From Euonymus europaeus (Eukaryota > Streptophyta > Magnoliopsida > Celastrales > Celastraceae), in the NCBI GenBank assembly GCA_963580455.1, contig OY756963.1, positions 16,201,555 to 16,265,554 on the forward strand: DNA of 64,000 bases, given 5' to 3'. Below are positions 36,272-48,936 of this stretch, piece by piece. Position 1 is the first letter of the stretch, and each line of letters opens with the position of its first letter. The notes below the pieces were generated by a model. It ran no database searches. It was not told the DNA's origin and worked only from the letters and a program-made list of their open reading frames with translations. Both the position numbers and the translations under genes were made by a program.

Positions 36272-36914
36272 TAGACCCTAAAATCTACATTCAATAAAAT
36301 GTCAAAAAAGACCATCGACAACTTGATCAATTGTACTATGTTGAACAAAAGAAGGTCACTGGAGTGAGCCTGAGATGATCAAGTCCGATGACGGGGAGAA
36401 GATTTATAGTGAGAGAAGTAAAGAGATTTTTAGAAAGAAAAGTGGAACAAAATAATGATCGAGAGCTTTTAAGAGGCTTGGATTACTTATAAATATAGTG
36501 CTCCTACCCACATGCTTGACACGTGAGTTGTTTATGTTGGCAAGCATTGAGCTTGAGTTGGGCCGTGGGCCTTTGTCTAACTTCGGTTCATACTTGAAGT
36601 GTCTTTTGTATGAGTGACTCAGCCCTGGGCTTTATAGGACTTTGATGGGCACTTGTGGGTCGTGTATGTCGTACAAGCCTCAATGGGCTTAGGTTTTGTT
36701 GGGCCAGGTAGGTTTGTAGTGACGAAAGGGTTGCGTCGGCCTTCAATCTAGTGGGCTCACTAGCCTTATATGTCAAACAAGTTTTGTGGGCCTTGGTTTG
36801 CTGGGCTCACAAGCCTTAATGTGGAAGGGCTACGTGAATCTCAATCCAATGGGCTCACAAGCCTCGTACGCCTTCAAAGTCCAATTCTCAAGAGGTTGAT
36901 TTTTAGCCCATACA
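36272..36914 (-). repeat. Older LTR of the element 2 family, with purine-tract flank
   Basis: TAGACCCTAAAATCTAC at the left end and GCCCATACA at the right end match the LTR ends of element 2, and the whole segment follows that LTR with many changes. It includes the GTTGGGCC and GGGCTCACAAGCC words. The bases after 36914 (CTTTGTGCTCCACTCTTGAA) match the polypurine side of element 2 in reverse. This is therefore the 3' LTR plus a scrap of interior, not a clean solo LTR. The interior is cut off near 36955, where the PIF-type element begins. Confidence 0.8.
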
Positions 36915-38439
36915 CTTTGTGCTCCACTCTTGAAGTCAAATTCCTTACCTTTAACACATTGTTTGGGAAGAGTGAGGGGAAGTTAATTTTATTACTCTTG
37001 TTTGGATGCTCAAAAAGTAAAGTAAAAATGTATTGTTATGATTTGTAAAGTTTATGTCAATTTACTATTTTACCCTTTTAGCTATAGTAATGATGTTTCC
37101 AATTTCTATACCAATTTCTTACTAGCTTCATTGTATTTTTATTATAAATTAACTTTATCTATAAAAATCCTTATTTATGAATTGACAAAATTATAAATTA
37201 CGTAAATCTCATTTGAGTTAATGAGATAAATTACTAAAATGTCACAGTTGTATGCTTTTGTGCTAACCTCATGAATTTGTGCAGTCAAGCTTTATCCTTT
37301 TTGCTTTACAAATTGCTACGTCTTTGTCTTCCACTAGTTAATGTTGAGTGGTTTTTTGTTCAAGAATTCCACCTTTCGTTTGACAACCAAATTCTACATT
37401 TATTTGTTGCTATCTTTTCCTCAATCATGTTAATAGATATTTGAAGCAAAAGTAATCTAATTTACATGCAAACTACACAACTGCTACCAACAGAGGATAT
37501 TAATCCCAAGACCAAAATAATAACAAGCAAAGTGTCACCACCCATCATTCGAATACATCATAAGTTTTGGACATAATAAATAACAAAATCAGAGTTCACT
37601 TGCAGCATACAAGATTGCCTTACCCAAAAACATTTCAAACCCATACATAATAAGTCTCAATTCCAAGCCAAAACATTTGCACCACCTGCAACACATTCAA
37701 GGTATATCAAATCCATACGCAAAACATCTTAACCCCAAGCAAAAAAAAACTGCATCACCAGCAACATATGTGCCTCAAACCGACACCATGAACGCTCAAA
37801 AAAAAAACTTACATCACCTATTGCCTTTCGACAAAACAGCAAATCAACCACAAATACTTCCATATGAATATATATTTCATCACTAGACAATATCTACATA
37901 AGTACTACTATACCAGAAAAACACAGCCAACATTACCTACTATGCTACAACAAGTTCATCATCTTTGTCAGCACCTCAGCCCGCATAGATAATGGTGTAC
38001 CAAAAAATGACCTCGAAGCATTGTTGTTGTTTATCAGGAACAAGTATGCATCCAACTACATATTCCTATGAAATCCCAACTCCTCAACTGCAGAAAATAT
38101 TTTCGCCTCACTATAAACTCATGCCCTACCCTTTTCAACCACATCGACAACCCTTTCAGCTATCAGATTGCTATCTTTCAATATTTCATTACCTTCTCGC
38201 AGCACATGTGCAACCTCTTTCATGCTCGTAGTCATGCAGTCAAATTATTTTTCCATCGCCGCTACCATCGAAGCCTTACGTTTTTCCCCCTGGAAGATTG
38301 AGTTGCTTTAAACATCGGTGTTGGAGAATAAACTCATATGATTAGTCTCAGTATTTTTAGTGTGAGCCCAATTAAAATCATTATCCAAACCGAAACTATC
38401 TTCATTCAAGTCTAGAGTCCCCTCACTTTGCCACCTCAT

Positions 38440-39018
38440 TACCTTCTCTCTAGCACTCTTGGCCCCTTCACCAGATGCTCAATCCTCCCCATTAATTTCA
38501 TACAGCTTCCCATAGTTCTGCACAGGTTTGTTCATCCACCTTGCTAGTCGACGATTTCGCTTATAATACATAAAATGAAACATCATGATTTTGATATATA
38601 GCATATGGTTTTAATCCCATTATGGTAGTCGGCATACCTGAATAAGATCTAACCAAACCTCATTTGTCGCTTTGAACATGCATGTGTCAGGATTCCAAGC
38701 AATGTCACTCAACCTATGAAATAAATCCTTACATTCACAAAACGTTTTCTTCAAGGTCTTGACTCGATTTTTAATATGGGATTTCCCTAACCTTGTTCCC
38801 AAAATTGGACTCAGTGTTAGCATTATATTCGTGTAGGCTTGGGATGTGAACATACCATCATGTCTATTTCCCTTTCGTCTTCTCTTCCAGTAGCACATCC
38901 ACCAACAAATCATCGGACACCTCATTCCATGTGAAATTGTTGCCAACCTCTTTCCTCTTATTTCAAGACATGATACCCTGCATATTTTAAAATTGGTAAA
39001 TATGTAACATAATAACAA
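38440..39018 (-). pseudogene. Myb/SANT-like protein of the PIF/Harbinger element
   Basis: KSHIKNRVKTLKKTFCECKD followed by LFHRLSDIAWNPDTCMFKAT is the Myb/SANT-like DNA-binding domain found in many plant PIF companion proteins. A second segment, with RWMNKPVQNYGKLYEINGED after a probable intron near 38600-38630, fits the same family. These proteins help the transposase act at the element ends. The first part upstream of SHIKNR is frameshifted (near 38890-38950), so the gene is broken. Confidence 0.7.
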
Positions 39019-39340
39019 TTCATAGGGCAGAACATTATTTTACTCATGATTTAAACACATAAATTATTAAGAAGTAAAATCACATATCTGTCACACCTAA
39101 AACACCACCAATATTCTTATTTCTCATAAGAGAACAAATGTCTCAAAATAAAAAAACACACAAGTAATACAAATGTCTCGAAATAAAAAAAAACACATAA
39201 GTTTGACAAACTTTAAACAAACACAATATTCTCATTTTTTTATTAACTGGTCTCAAATTAAGATCTTATAAACATGTCGCACTATCATGTATGATAGTTA
39301 TTCCACATGTGGGCTGCAATGTTATCTCTCAAAGATGCCC

Positions 39341-40640
39341 CTACACTTGAGTTTTCATTGAGAATTGTCGGTCCATCCCTAGTGTTAACAACTTGATCAT
39401 TTTGTAGTTCACGATAACTTCATTGATAAGTTGTTCATCTAGATCCACATCCATCAAGTAGTTGTGTAATATGCAACATGCTAATATTATCTCCCACGTA
39501 GTTTCTACTGAAAAATAACTCTTGTTTTCGCTTGAAATTATAGGAAACCTCTTCTTTAAGACACCAAAGGCCCTCTCAATGACATTGCGTAGTGATGAAT
39601 GCCACAAATTGAATAATTCCTTTTTCATTTTCTGGTCCATGTGCAGAATATTCCTTCAAATGGTATCAAACACCTCGATATGGTGTGATCAATCCACTTT
39701 TCAGCATGAACCTCGCATCAACCAAGTAGAATTTACCTGATAGTAATTATTAAGAAGTTATGTACTACACAAATTAGATTTTAGGGGGGTTAATGTAAGC
39801 ACACTAACCTTCGAGTATTAAGAGTCTATCTTTCCTAACAAATGCATTTCTCATTATTCGAGAGTCAAATGAAGTCCCTTCCCAACCGGGTAACAAATAA
39901 GTGAATTTCATATCAAACGAACAAGCTCCCAATACATTTTGAGTTGGCCAATCCTTTTTACAGCGAAACCTAGGAGCATCGGCTCGTGAAAATTTGACAC
40001 GAAAATGAGTACCATCAATTGCTCCAACATAATCCGATTAAATTAGAAAGAAAAACAAAAACATTAGATAAGCCATCACTCTTGAAAGGGTTTGAGTTAT
40101 ATGAAATTAATATGATTTCAAGATTACCTTAAAATATGGATGAAATCTAGAACTCTGTTGAATTTGAGGGGCAACATCAAACCCATCAGGTTGTTTGAGA
40201 AATTGATTTTCCAAAGCTATTATGGATCTTAGTACATTGTGAAATTGACGACTTATTGTCTCTTTTGAGCGACAAAAGTAGCACTCAATTGCACGATATT
40301 TCAAATTTTGTCCCAATACATGAAGGAACTTAGCCACCTGCTCTTCTATAGTTGATCTAGAGTAATCTTTTAATAGACCCATTGCGCGTAGTTTAGTGCA
40401 TAATGTCTCAAAAGTAATAGGGTGCATCCTCAAAACATCTACAAACATCTACAACTTGTCGTTGAAAATCTGATCTCACATTCATATCAATTGCACTAGG
40501 CATGTCCCTAATTTGCATAAAAGACTGCCTTATCACTAGCAAATGGACCATATTGCATACAAGCTGCACAACTGCAGTGCGACGCCTATGCTCCCAACTT
40601 TCAACCACTCGACCATGATCTTTCATCCGTATACAAGCAA
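39341..40640 (-). pseudogene. PIF/Harbinger transposase (DDE_Tnp_4 type), broken
   Basis: The N-terminal helix-turn-helix part (40448-40107) has MFVDVLRMHPITFETLCTKL and CYFCRSKETISRQFHNVLRS. After a likely intron (about 40025-40110) the catalytic part shows VGAIDGTHFRVKFSRADAPR (first Asp), KFYLVDARFML (second Asp) and SLRNVIERAFGVLKKRFPII (Glu), then ACCILHNYL. All three acidic residues can be read, but only across a frameshift near 39640 and at least one stop near 39700. It would cut and move the element if intact. Confidence 0.85.
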
Positions 40641-40859
40641 AATCTAAAGTTCTTGAGTTTTTTTATCCATCCCAGGTATTATTTATGTGACAGGAAGATA
40701 AACAATGACTTTAATCAAAGAAAGAAAAATAGAAAATTTTAACTAATCAGTGTCATATGAAAAAAGGACAAAGGAATAATGGAATCTCTAAAGTTATGCA
40801 AGCATCAGAACACCACCACCCCCATAGCATGTAAATACAAAACGAAAATGTATTTTGAC

Positions 40860-41482
40860 TAAAAGGTGTTCTTTGGTAGGACACCTAGTTAAGGAAAAAT
40901 CCCGATCGGTTGTCCTGTAGCAGTTTACCTAGGTTAGGCCCCGAGTATTGGAAAAATTATTTAAATGGTTGACTCTCTTTTTAAAGATGAGGTTCATGTG
41001 CATTCATGCATAAGTATTACTTTGTTGGGCCTCTGCTCACTATGTTCCATGATGCAGGTATTAATTTCTTATATGATTACGTCGACTTTGGAGTTGATGG
41101 TGTGGCCATAGATCCATGAAGATGATGCTCATGTGACGGAAGCTAAGTTTCCATGGAAGAGTGATAAATTAAGTTTTATATTTATTTATGCACTTATAGT
41201 TAATAGATTTGATGTATGGTAATAAGTGTAGGTTCGGGAACAAATATGAAAAGTATAAGATTCACAGTGGTATTCTTAAAAGATATTAATTGAATGTACT
41301 GCTTATTCAATATATATATATAAGATGACGTTTTTATTTCATCTTAGGTTTAATAATTAATTTGGCGTAATTGTTTCTTCAAGTGGTTCTGTATTTAAAT
41401 GTAAGGCGAGTTTATACGGTAATATAAGTAGCATTATGGACTACAAGCCCGGGTATTAGGGTTTCATGGGACGGGGCATTAC
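40860..41482. repeat. Possible solo LTR remnant
   Basis: The right edge, GGGACGGGGCATTACA at about 41467-41482, is a common ending (or, reversed, start: TGTAATGCCCCGTCCC) of a plant LTR class. The text GTTTACCTAGGTTAGGCCCC at 40923 is also seen in such LTRs. The left edge near 40860 is a guess. No coding text is present. Confidence 0.35.
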
Positions 41483-41487
41483 ACAGT

Positions 41488-42051
41488 TGGTGGGGCTCCG
41501 ACGATCAAGTCAATTCAATAGGGTAAAAAAACGATGATCATAGTAGAGATTGGAAAAATAGGGTAAGTGTTTAGCAAGATCTGATGGTTTGGAAGATGTT
41601 TAGGCTTAGGAGTTTGAGAGAGTTTTGTGGGTAGTTTAGCTCTGGAATTAAATGTATATCCCCCTCTCTAGAGAATGGGAGGACTATTTATCATGGATTG
41701 ACCGAGGAAGGTCCCCTTTGTAAATATAGTAAGATTCTTATGGTCTTTATGGTTGAACTGATGGGGGTTTGACATATGATAGGAGAGAATCTGTGTGAAG
41801 TGATAGTTTCTTTACAAAAAACAAGTCAAAAAGTGAGTTTGAGCTTTATGAAATGTAGAAGCATTAAATGAAAACGAAAAAAGTTCAAACAAAGGGGAGG
41901 GTTACCTCTAGCCTTACGACATGTGTTAGATTGACTGTCGGGTTAAAATAGAAATACCTTTTGACATCGGCGAGCTCCTACTACGACGCCTGGAGGTGAG
42001 CTCTGAACTTGATGAGACAAAGAGTTATTTCTTGCATAAGCTCCAGAAAAC
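41488..42051 (-). repeat. 3' LTR of element 3, truncated
   Basis: It matches the right LTR (from 48937) in order over about 560 bases, for example GTAAGTGTTTAGCAAGATCT and TAGAAGCATTAAATGAAAAC. The match stops at CTTGCATAAGCTC. The following sequence is integrase coding text, so about 130 bases of the LTR are missing. Confidence 0.8.
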
Positions 42052-43357
42052 TTTCTAACTTGAGATCCAAGTAGCTTTGGATAGGCTTCTGCCTCTATCC
42101 ACTTTGTGAAATAATCCGTCAAGGTAAGAAAGTGAGTTCTCTATCCATCCCCTATTTCATAAAAGGCCAAGGATATTGGACAGAGGTGATCTCTCTAGTG
42201 GGAGATGAGAACTTTGGGTGAAGCATTGACAGTTATCACACTTCTTCACGTACTCTAGTCCATCAGCTCTCAAAATAGCCCAATAATAGCCTGTTGTCAA
42301 TGCTCTATGAATAAGACTTCTGCCTCTAGAATGATTGTCAGACTCTCCTTTGTGGAGCTCTACTAGCACGTACTTAGGTTATTCCTCGTCAATTCACCTC
42401 AACATAACGCCAGAGAAATAACATTTGTACAACTCGCCCTCGAGGAGTCTAAATCTAGCTGCCTAGGCAACCAACCTCCTAGCTTTATTACGGTGTTAGG
42501 GAAATTCTCCATTAGTAAAATAATGGATGATTAGACATCGCCGATATTCTCCTTTGGTTTCTATAATGGGCAAACTCATAGGCAATACTTCACCACATTC
42601 CTTTTCGCCTATAGCTGGCCACTATAGATACACCAAACGAATCAACCAAGGCTCTTGAGTTTTGAACAATGACCCTAGAGCTGCAAGTGCATCAATGTGA
42701 GAAATTTTCGCTCAAGGGACTTCAGAGAACAAAAATTCTTTGAAAAACTTCTTGAGTCCCTTTACCACCTCTAAGTATGCTATAATCTTTGGCTCCTTTA
42801 CTTGATAATTACATTGTAGGTGACTCGCAATTAGCTGAGAATCTGACAATACTAAAATTTATCAAACTTCTAATTTGTTGATGAGCTGAAGTCCATCAAT
42901 GAGAACTTCATACTCTACTTCATTTTTTGTAGCTTAAAATCCACATCTCATCGCCTGTTGAACGACATTTCCATATGGTGACCGCAGGATAACACCTAGA
43001 CCACTGCCCTTGCAATTATTAGACCTATCAAACCATAATGTCCCAATATCAGAATGTTGATTTAAGCAGCTTTCTACTTCTTTGTTTGAGTCTTTGCCAA
43101 GGGTGAAGTTAAGTAGCACCTGAGACTTGATAGCCATTCTAGATTGATAGGAGATATCATACTCACTAAGCTCAAAACAATCCATTTAAGCAATCTTCTT
43201 AAGAACTTTGGCTAGTGGATAACATTTTTCAACGGAAAGCTTGTCACCACGGAGATTGAATGATCTTGAAAATAGAGCTTCCTGGCTGCCACTACTAGCA
43301 CTAAAGCCAACTTCTCTATCTGATTGTACCTTGTTTCAGCACTCAATAGACTTCTAT
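42052..43357 (-). pseudogene. RNase H and partial integrase of element 3
   Basis: Read on the minus strand, RNase H text comes first (SAETRYNQIEKLAL near 43330), then FELSEYDISYQSRMAIKSQV (43185-) and WFDRSNNCKGSGLGVILRSP, the second RNase H. The integrase zinc-binding part follows, with GYYWAILRADGLEYVKKCDN CQCFTQ (about 42300-42220), and the opening of the core as [16 protein letters not shown] (about 42122-42075). The core is cut there. Many stops and frame changes are present. Confidence 0.8.
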
Positions 43358-45478
43358 TGTCATGCCCTGACCTAGCGAGGGTGCAAAAAATAGAGAAAAC
43401 CCTACTATTTGTACTATATTTACTCTAAAATAACATACTCTCCAAACAAGAATTGAGTAGCATCTCCCCATAAATTGGAGGATGCTACCCTACACAAAAT
43501 ATATAAAACAACAATTCTATAATCCAATCCAACAAACTACAATCATCCTTTATATTCCAAGCCTCTTAGGGATTTCACTACCACTACATATATAATATCC
43601 GCCATAGGAGTCCTAATCGCACGGAGTCCCCTCCTGATCCATCCAAAATAATCATAACAAATATAAATCCAACTTAGTCGAAAATACCTAAAACTAGTAC
43701 CAAATCATAAATAAGAAACAAAAAAAAACAAGATAACTCTATTAGGTCAGACCACCACGATCACGGCTTGTCCTACTGATTTGGAGGACCTGTACTAGTC
43801 GATGGCTCACCTAAAAGGAGAGAAAATAAATAGGGTGATCCAAGAGCTTACTAGGGATATCACAAAGAGTATAATGAAATAGGCATAAATACAACAATAT
43901 GCTATGTAAAAATGTCTCTGTACACCTATTTGAACCTCCAACCTCCCACCTCATGACTTCGATAAGGTCGTGGATCGCTTCCACACCTTTATCCTTTGCC
44001 ATATTCATCAACACCTTAAGTCGATCTCCATAGTAAATCCATGGAGAAGGTGTAAATCCATCATACGATTTTCATTTTCAATTTCAATTTCACTCCAATA
44101 ACACAATCATCAATCTCAAATCACCATTCATAAACATGGAAACACCCAAACCCTTGTCCGGTGATCCACATGCCTCTAAATGCACATTCAAAATAATTTA
44201 AATACAATGTCATAAAATTCACATCAATGAAGGTCCAAATTACGTGTCATTCGAATCTAACACGTTCAAGGGTTAATGCGCATATACATATATAATAATA
44301 ATAATAATAATAATAACAACAACTCAATCGAAGAAATGATCATACAAAATTATAATTTGGTTTTCTACCCACTTTGGAACAATCAAAGTACAACCCAAAA
44401 GAATTGATAAATTAGATAATATACAAAAGATTCAAGAATTATAGGAGTCAAAGCTTTTATGAAGAAGAAAGGTTTAACAAAGAAAAAAAAAATGAATATC
44501 GCTACCTCTTTGTCGACAACGCACTAACTCTACTACAAATGCAAGTATCCTTCAAGTAAATTCACTAACCTATTTAATACAAATAAACTCAATTTAATTT
44601 CATAGATAGAAACCACTAAATTCCAAAATCCAATATTCTACCATCTATCTGATTTCTCTAAAAATCAATGTACTACCATTAATCTGTATTAAATGTCATA
44701 ATTTCAAAATATATTTTTTCCCAACTTAACCCGACCTTTAATTGAACAATTATAAGCTAAGAAATTATTATGTTAGAACTTGTGTTTCCAATTAACTAAG
44801 AGAATAATTTTCCCTTTTATTTTTTTTGAAACCCACACTTGAACCTAACAATTCAACACAAATAAAACCTAATTAAACTAATAGAACAAGAATAATACCG
44901 ATTCATTAGAAATCCCCAAATCCCCATAAAAACCCTAGAACCTCTAGATTCTGGAATCACCTGGAAATGGTTGGAAATCCTTACCAAATAGTGATGGAAA
45001 TTAGATATTGATCTCCAAATCAAGATTGGTGAGGATTTTGGTAGCAAGAATCTGCAACAAGAACAAAAGAAAAGATGGGTTAGAGATGGAAGAAAACATG
45101 AAAAATAAGTGAGAATTTTATAAGAATTTACCTTATCTTGAGGATGGCAAGGAAATTGTTGGAGAGATTGGCTTGAAAATTGAAGATAAAATGGTGTAGA
45201 TTGGAGGAGAAAAGTTGATCTTTGCTTTGCTTTGTTTTTTGCTCTTTCAACCAAATGACTAAATGAAGTCTCAGTCTTCACTTACGGGTGAAGTCCGAGA
45301 CATTTTTTTTATTACTCCTAATTTCTTATATTATTAAAAAACAAAAAATACTTATATATATATATTAAAACTTTATTATTTTTCCCTTTATCCCACATTT
45401 TTTTTAAATACATTTAACTTATTATTTTTCTCTTATTTTATTTATTTGTTTTTTAAATATTTAGGATGGGATTTTACA
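43358..45478. mobile_element. 2.1-kb insertion in element 3, probably a large solo LTR
   Basis: Left of 43358 and right of 45478 the RNase H text of element 3 is continuous (YYVSR on one side, SLLSAETRY on the other), so this segment is a later insertion. It starts TGTCATGCCCTGACC and ends GGGATTTTACA, the TGTCA...TTACA pattern of a common plant LTR class. Nothing inside has retroelement genes. A (TAA)n run lies at about 44292-44325. Five extra bases at the junction would be a decayed target duplication. It could also be another element type. Confidence 0.6.
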
Positions 45479-46500
45479 CCTGCTCACATAGTATACATGC
45501 CACTGTTTGTTCTTTTCCTCTATGATCATAACAACACTCAAAGCTGTCTCAGATATAACAAAGTAAAGGTAGAGTTGTTCTCTAGCAAGCGGTTTTGTCA
45601 ACGATGATAGTGATTTCAAGTACTCCTTCAGCTACTCAATAGCTTCCTTGTACTCATCCGTTCATTCTAAAATTGCTAGTCTTTTTAAGTTTTTTGAACA
45701 AAAATTGACACTTTATTTAAGGATCCGAAAATGAATTTGCTGAGAGTTGCTAACTGACCTATGAACGACTGCACATTCTTAACACTATTTGGCAAAGGGA
45801 GGTTGAGAATAGAATGGATCTAATCAGGATTGGCCTAAATGTCTCTCTGAGTAACTAGGTACTCGAAGAACTTTCCTAATGTCACCCCAAAAGAGCACTT
45901 CTTTTGGTTCAACTTCATGTTATTTTTCTAGAGTAGGTCGAAAGCTTGCTGCAAATGCACTAAGAGCTTAGCAGCTTTGAGAGATTTTACCATCATACCA
46001 TCTATATGGATCTTTATAGTGTCCTCCAGTAAACCAAAAAAAAATTTATTCAGTAACCTTTGATAAGTTGAAACCACATTTTAAGGCTAAATAACATGAC
46101 CTTGTATCAAGAAATTCCCATTTCTATCATAAGTGTTGTGGTCTCCTGATCTTTTGGATGAATCAAAATCTGATTATACCAGGAATAATCATCAATGAAT
46201 GAGAGAAGCTCATATCTTGTTGTGGCATCTATCATCATATCTATATGTGGTATAGGGAAAAGGGTCATTTGGGCAGGCTTTATTGAGGTCTTTGAAGTCA
46301 ATACAACTCTCCCTTTTTCCATTTTTCTACTATACAACCACCACATTAGTAAGAAAATTAGGATATTCGACCTCCCTGATGAAGCCACTGTTAATCAACT
46401 TCTACACCTCAGTTTTGATTGCCTGAATTATTTATGGAGCAAACTTCCTCCTTTTCTTGAAAACTAGAGGATGGCTTGGATCAACCCACAAAGTAGTGTT
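45479..46500 (-). pseudogene. Reverse transcriptase and start of RNase H of element 3
   Basis: On the minus strand the RT text TSKTSIKPAQMTLFPIPHID and YELLSFIDDYSWYNQILIHP (46388-46107) is followed, through frame changes, by the catalytic region. There the box reads IHIDGMMVKS, so the second catalytic Asp is Gly. The part near 45480 (VISETALSVVMIIEEKNKQW) begins RNase H. The gene cannot be functional. Confidence 0.8.
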
Positions 46501-46663
46501 GGTGCTTAGAAAAAAATTCTACAACATGCCCTTTCAATGTCGCTTCTAGGCATGCTCCAACAAACACTGTTCTATTTGGGAATTATATAGAGATCTTCAC
46601 TTTATCAAGTTTGTCCATTTATGGTTCATTAGCAGCTTAACTAGAATCCCCTTGTTGAAGCTA

Positions 46664-47130
46664 CTACACTGACTCTTCAAGTTTTTTCATGAAATTCTTG
46701 TAGCAATTTCTTAAGGCCAGCTGCTCGCCAACCACCTCCACCCCGTCAATATTGGTCCAAAATTTTAGTACTTGATGGTATGTGGATGGCATCGTCCTTA
46801 TCTCATGAATCCATGGGGGACCAAGTATCATGTTATAGGCTGAGGGAGAATCTACCACTATAAACTTTGTGTGAGTATTTACTCCTCCAATTTAGATCGG
46901 GAATGCAATCTTTCTATTAGAGAACTTAGACAAGTCACTGAACCCATAAAGCACTGTAGGCTGCCTAATAATATGATCTATGTCGATCCCCTTCAGCTTC
47001 ACCGAGCTCAGAAATAATAAGTTCGCAAAGCTCACATCATCAATTAAGATTCGCTTCAAATTGATGTTGGCGAGCTAGAGTGCAAATACCAAATCATCAT
47101 GGTGTGGGTGCAAGAGGTGAGTAGCTTTAT
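46664..47130 (-). pseudogene. Protease region remnant of element 3
   Basis: SPSAYNMILGPPWIHEIRTM (46855-46796) followed by PSTYHQVLKFWT is the C-terminal part of the Tat-type aspartic protease and linker. Further right (about 46985-47070), in broken frames, lies the region of the expected active site, too decayed to read D-x-G with confidence. Confidence 0.7.
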
Positions 47131-48936
47131 TATCAACAAAAGTCATCACCCCATTGGTATCTGTCGTCATGCAATGTCTCATCCTATAATTCAGGGTTAA
47201 CTACTTAATTGGCATGAAGATAGACTACAAAATGGGGGAATCCATAATTTCTGGATCTCTGCATATTACATGCATGGTTAGAAGCCCTTCAATCTGCTTG
47301 GGGTCTACATCTACACCATTTGCATATACAACATTTTCCTTCTTAATCAATAAATCTCTGAGGTATCTCCTCATTATTAGGTCGATGACCTCTATTCTCA
47401 AGGAGTTGCAATCCACGATATTTTGCCCATGATTTTGATGGTACTCATACCACTTGGATCCATCTGATTTGAGAAATTTTAGCTTGTTTGGCCATGTGAG
47501 TGAATTCCCCATTGCTTTCATTACCACTACATTCTCTTATGGTTCAATGTTGAGGGAGTAATTAATGACTTTTCTTTGAAAGTCAGGTCTTATTCCTCCT
47601 TGCGCATATTTATTTTGCCCATTTTCACATTTCCTATGAGTTGGGTTTTTTCCCTCGTCAGACATACACGTTTCTCTCCTTTGGTGTCATTGCAAACCGC
47701 TTTTTTGAATCTCCTAGGATCGTCCCATCAAATTTGGACAGTGGTGCTTAGAGTGGCATCCTCCATGGTTTGCCAATCATAGTTAGTCATCTCCTCATAT
47801 AGGTGGTATCTAATAATATCCATTCTTGAAAGCTCGTAAGGCCATTTTGGGATTGAAATTGGGAATGGAAACTATTTCCTTGTTATAACATGTGAGATGC
47901 CAACTAAATCTCCCTACTACTCGCAATATATAGAAGAAATGCATTTACAATTTGTGCATAAGTGAAAATGCTGATATTGGGTACACCAATAAACCTTTGA
48001 AGCACTGTTCTAGCGAAGCTTGAAATTAAACCTTTGCACATGCATGCTTCCTTTAGGTGCTAGGGAATAGCAGTGGCGAGTATCTTTTATTTGCGATGGG
48101 CGACATGTTCTCCAGGATCCATCACTCCTTTATATAGTTTCATGGTAGGAAACATAAACCTAGTGGACAGTTCAGCATAAGCTGTATGTTGTATGAAAGG
48201 GAAATCAACGTAATAGGTGGACAAAGTTTTCTTCAATGAAGTTGTCATCCCTAGTATCTTATTCATCATGGCTTCTATTTCATTTAGGTGACGCGTAAAT
48301 TCACTTTCACCATATTCTCCATCGGCGGCCTGGCGCGGAGGAGTGAATAATTGAGGTATGTTCTATTGAGTACTCTCACTGCCTAATTATCTGGCATCCG
48401 TAGGAGACGATGGTGGAGGTGTTTGCTAATGCTGAAAAGTGTCTCTCCTAGGATGAAACAGCTGTGCAAGAAAGAACTTTGAAAGGGAATGTCCTGTCTA
48501 GTTGAAGTTTGGATTGACAATGATGACATTAGAGGAATTGCAACCCTATTGACCCTAATTGGATCTACAATATTTGAAGCTCGCTCCTCGTAATCCCGTT
48601 ATTCTTTGCCTCCATAGACACTAGACGTATAGTATTCTGGTGAAGTTTGTCCCTTATGGCAGCCAACTAACCCATAATCTCAGCTACATAAATTACTGTT
48701 TAAGACATGGTTAGAGAGTTAATATTATGATGTCTTATGTTGTAGAATTATCAGGGCCCATGAAGGGGGCCAAATTATAGATGCCCGAATCTACAATAGC
48801 TAAGTTCCAAAATTCTAGCTTTTATAGGCCACCGATAACCTCCCAAAAGAGTAGAATGATCTTGATCTTGATCCTGTAAGAAGGTCTCCAACAAAAAACC
48901 GTTAGAAGCCCAAATATCGGTTTAGGGGGTACTGAT
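47131..48936 (-). pseudogene. gag: gag remnant and leader of element 3
   Basis: A decayed zinc knuckle, YEYHQNHGQNIVDCNSLRIE, lies at about 47458-47399, with DLIMRRYLRDLL after it. The core region is readable in short blocks only, for example YKGVMDPGEHVAHRK (48131-48087), which corresponds to the 'Y-x-G-x-x-D-P-x-x-H' opening of gag. From about 48300 to 48936 lies non-coding leader. No clear primer-binding site is left next to the LTR. Confidence 0.7.

Larger units (their letters stand above)
36956..40850 (-). mobile_element. Decayed PIF/Harbinger DNA transposon
   Basis: It carries a two-gene set on the minus strand: a DDE transposase (39341-40640) and a Myb/SANT-like protein (38440-39018), the known pair of PIF/Harbinger elements. 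The left end near CATTGTTTGGGAAGAGTGAG resembles plant Harbinger termini. I could not find its inverted partner near 40850, so the right end may be lost or cut by the next insertion. Between about 37050 and 38440 I see AT-rich, non-coding sequence. Confidence 0.7.

Noticed and set aside
44853..45281. 142-codon minus-strand frame
   Set aside because: It lies in the non-coding 2.1-kb insertion, has low-complexity Ser/Phe/Leu composition and no motif.
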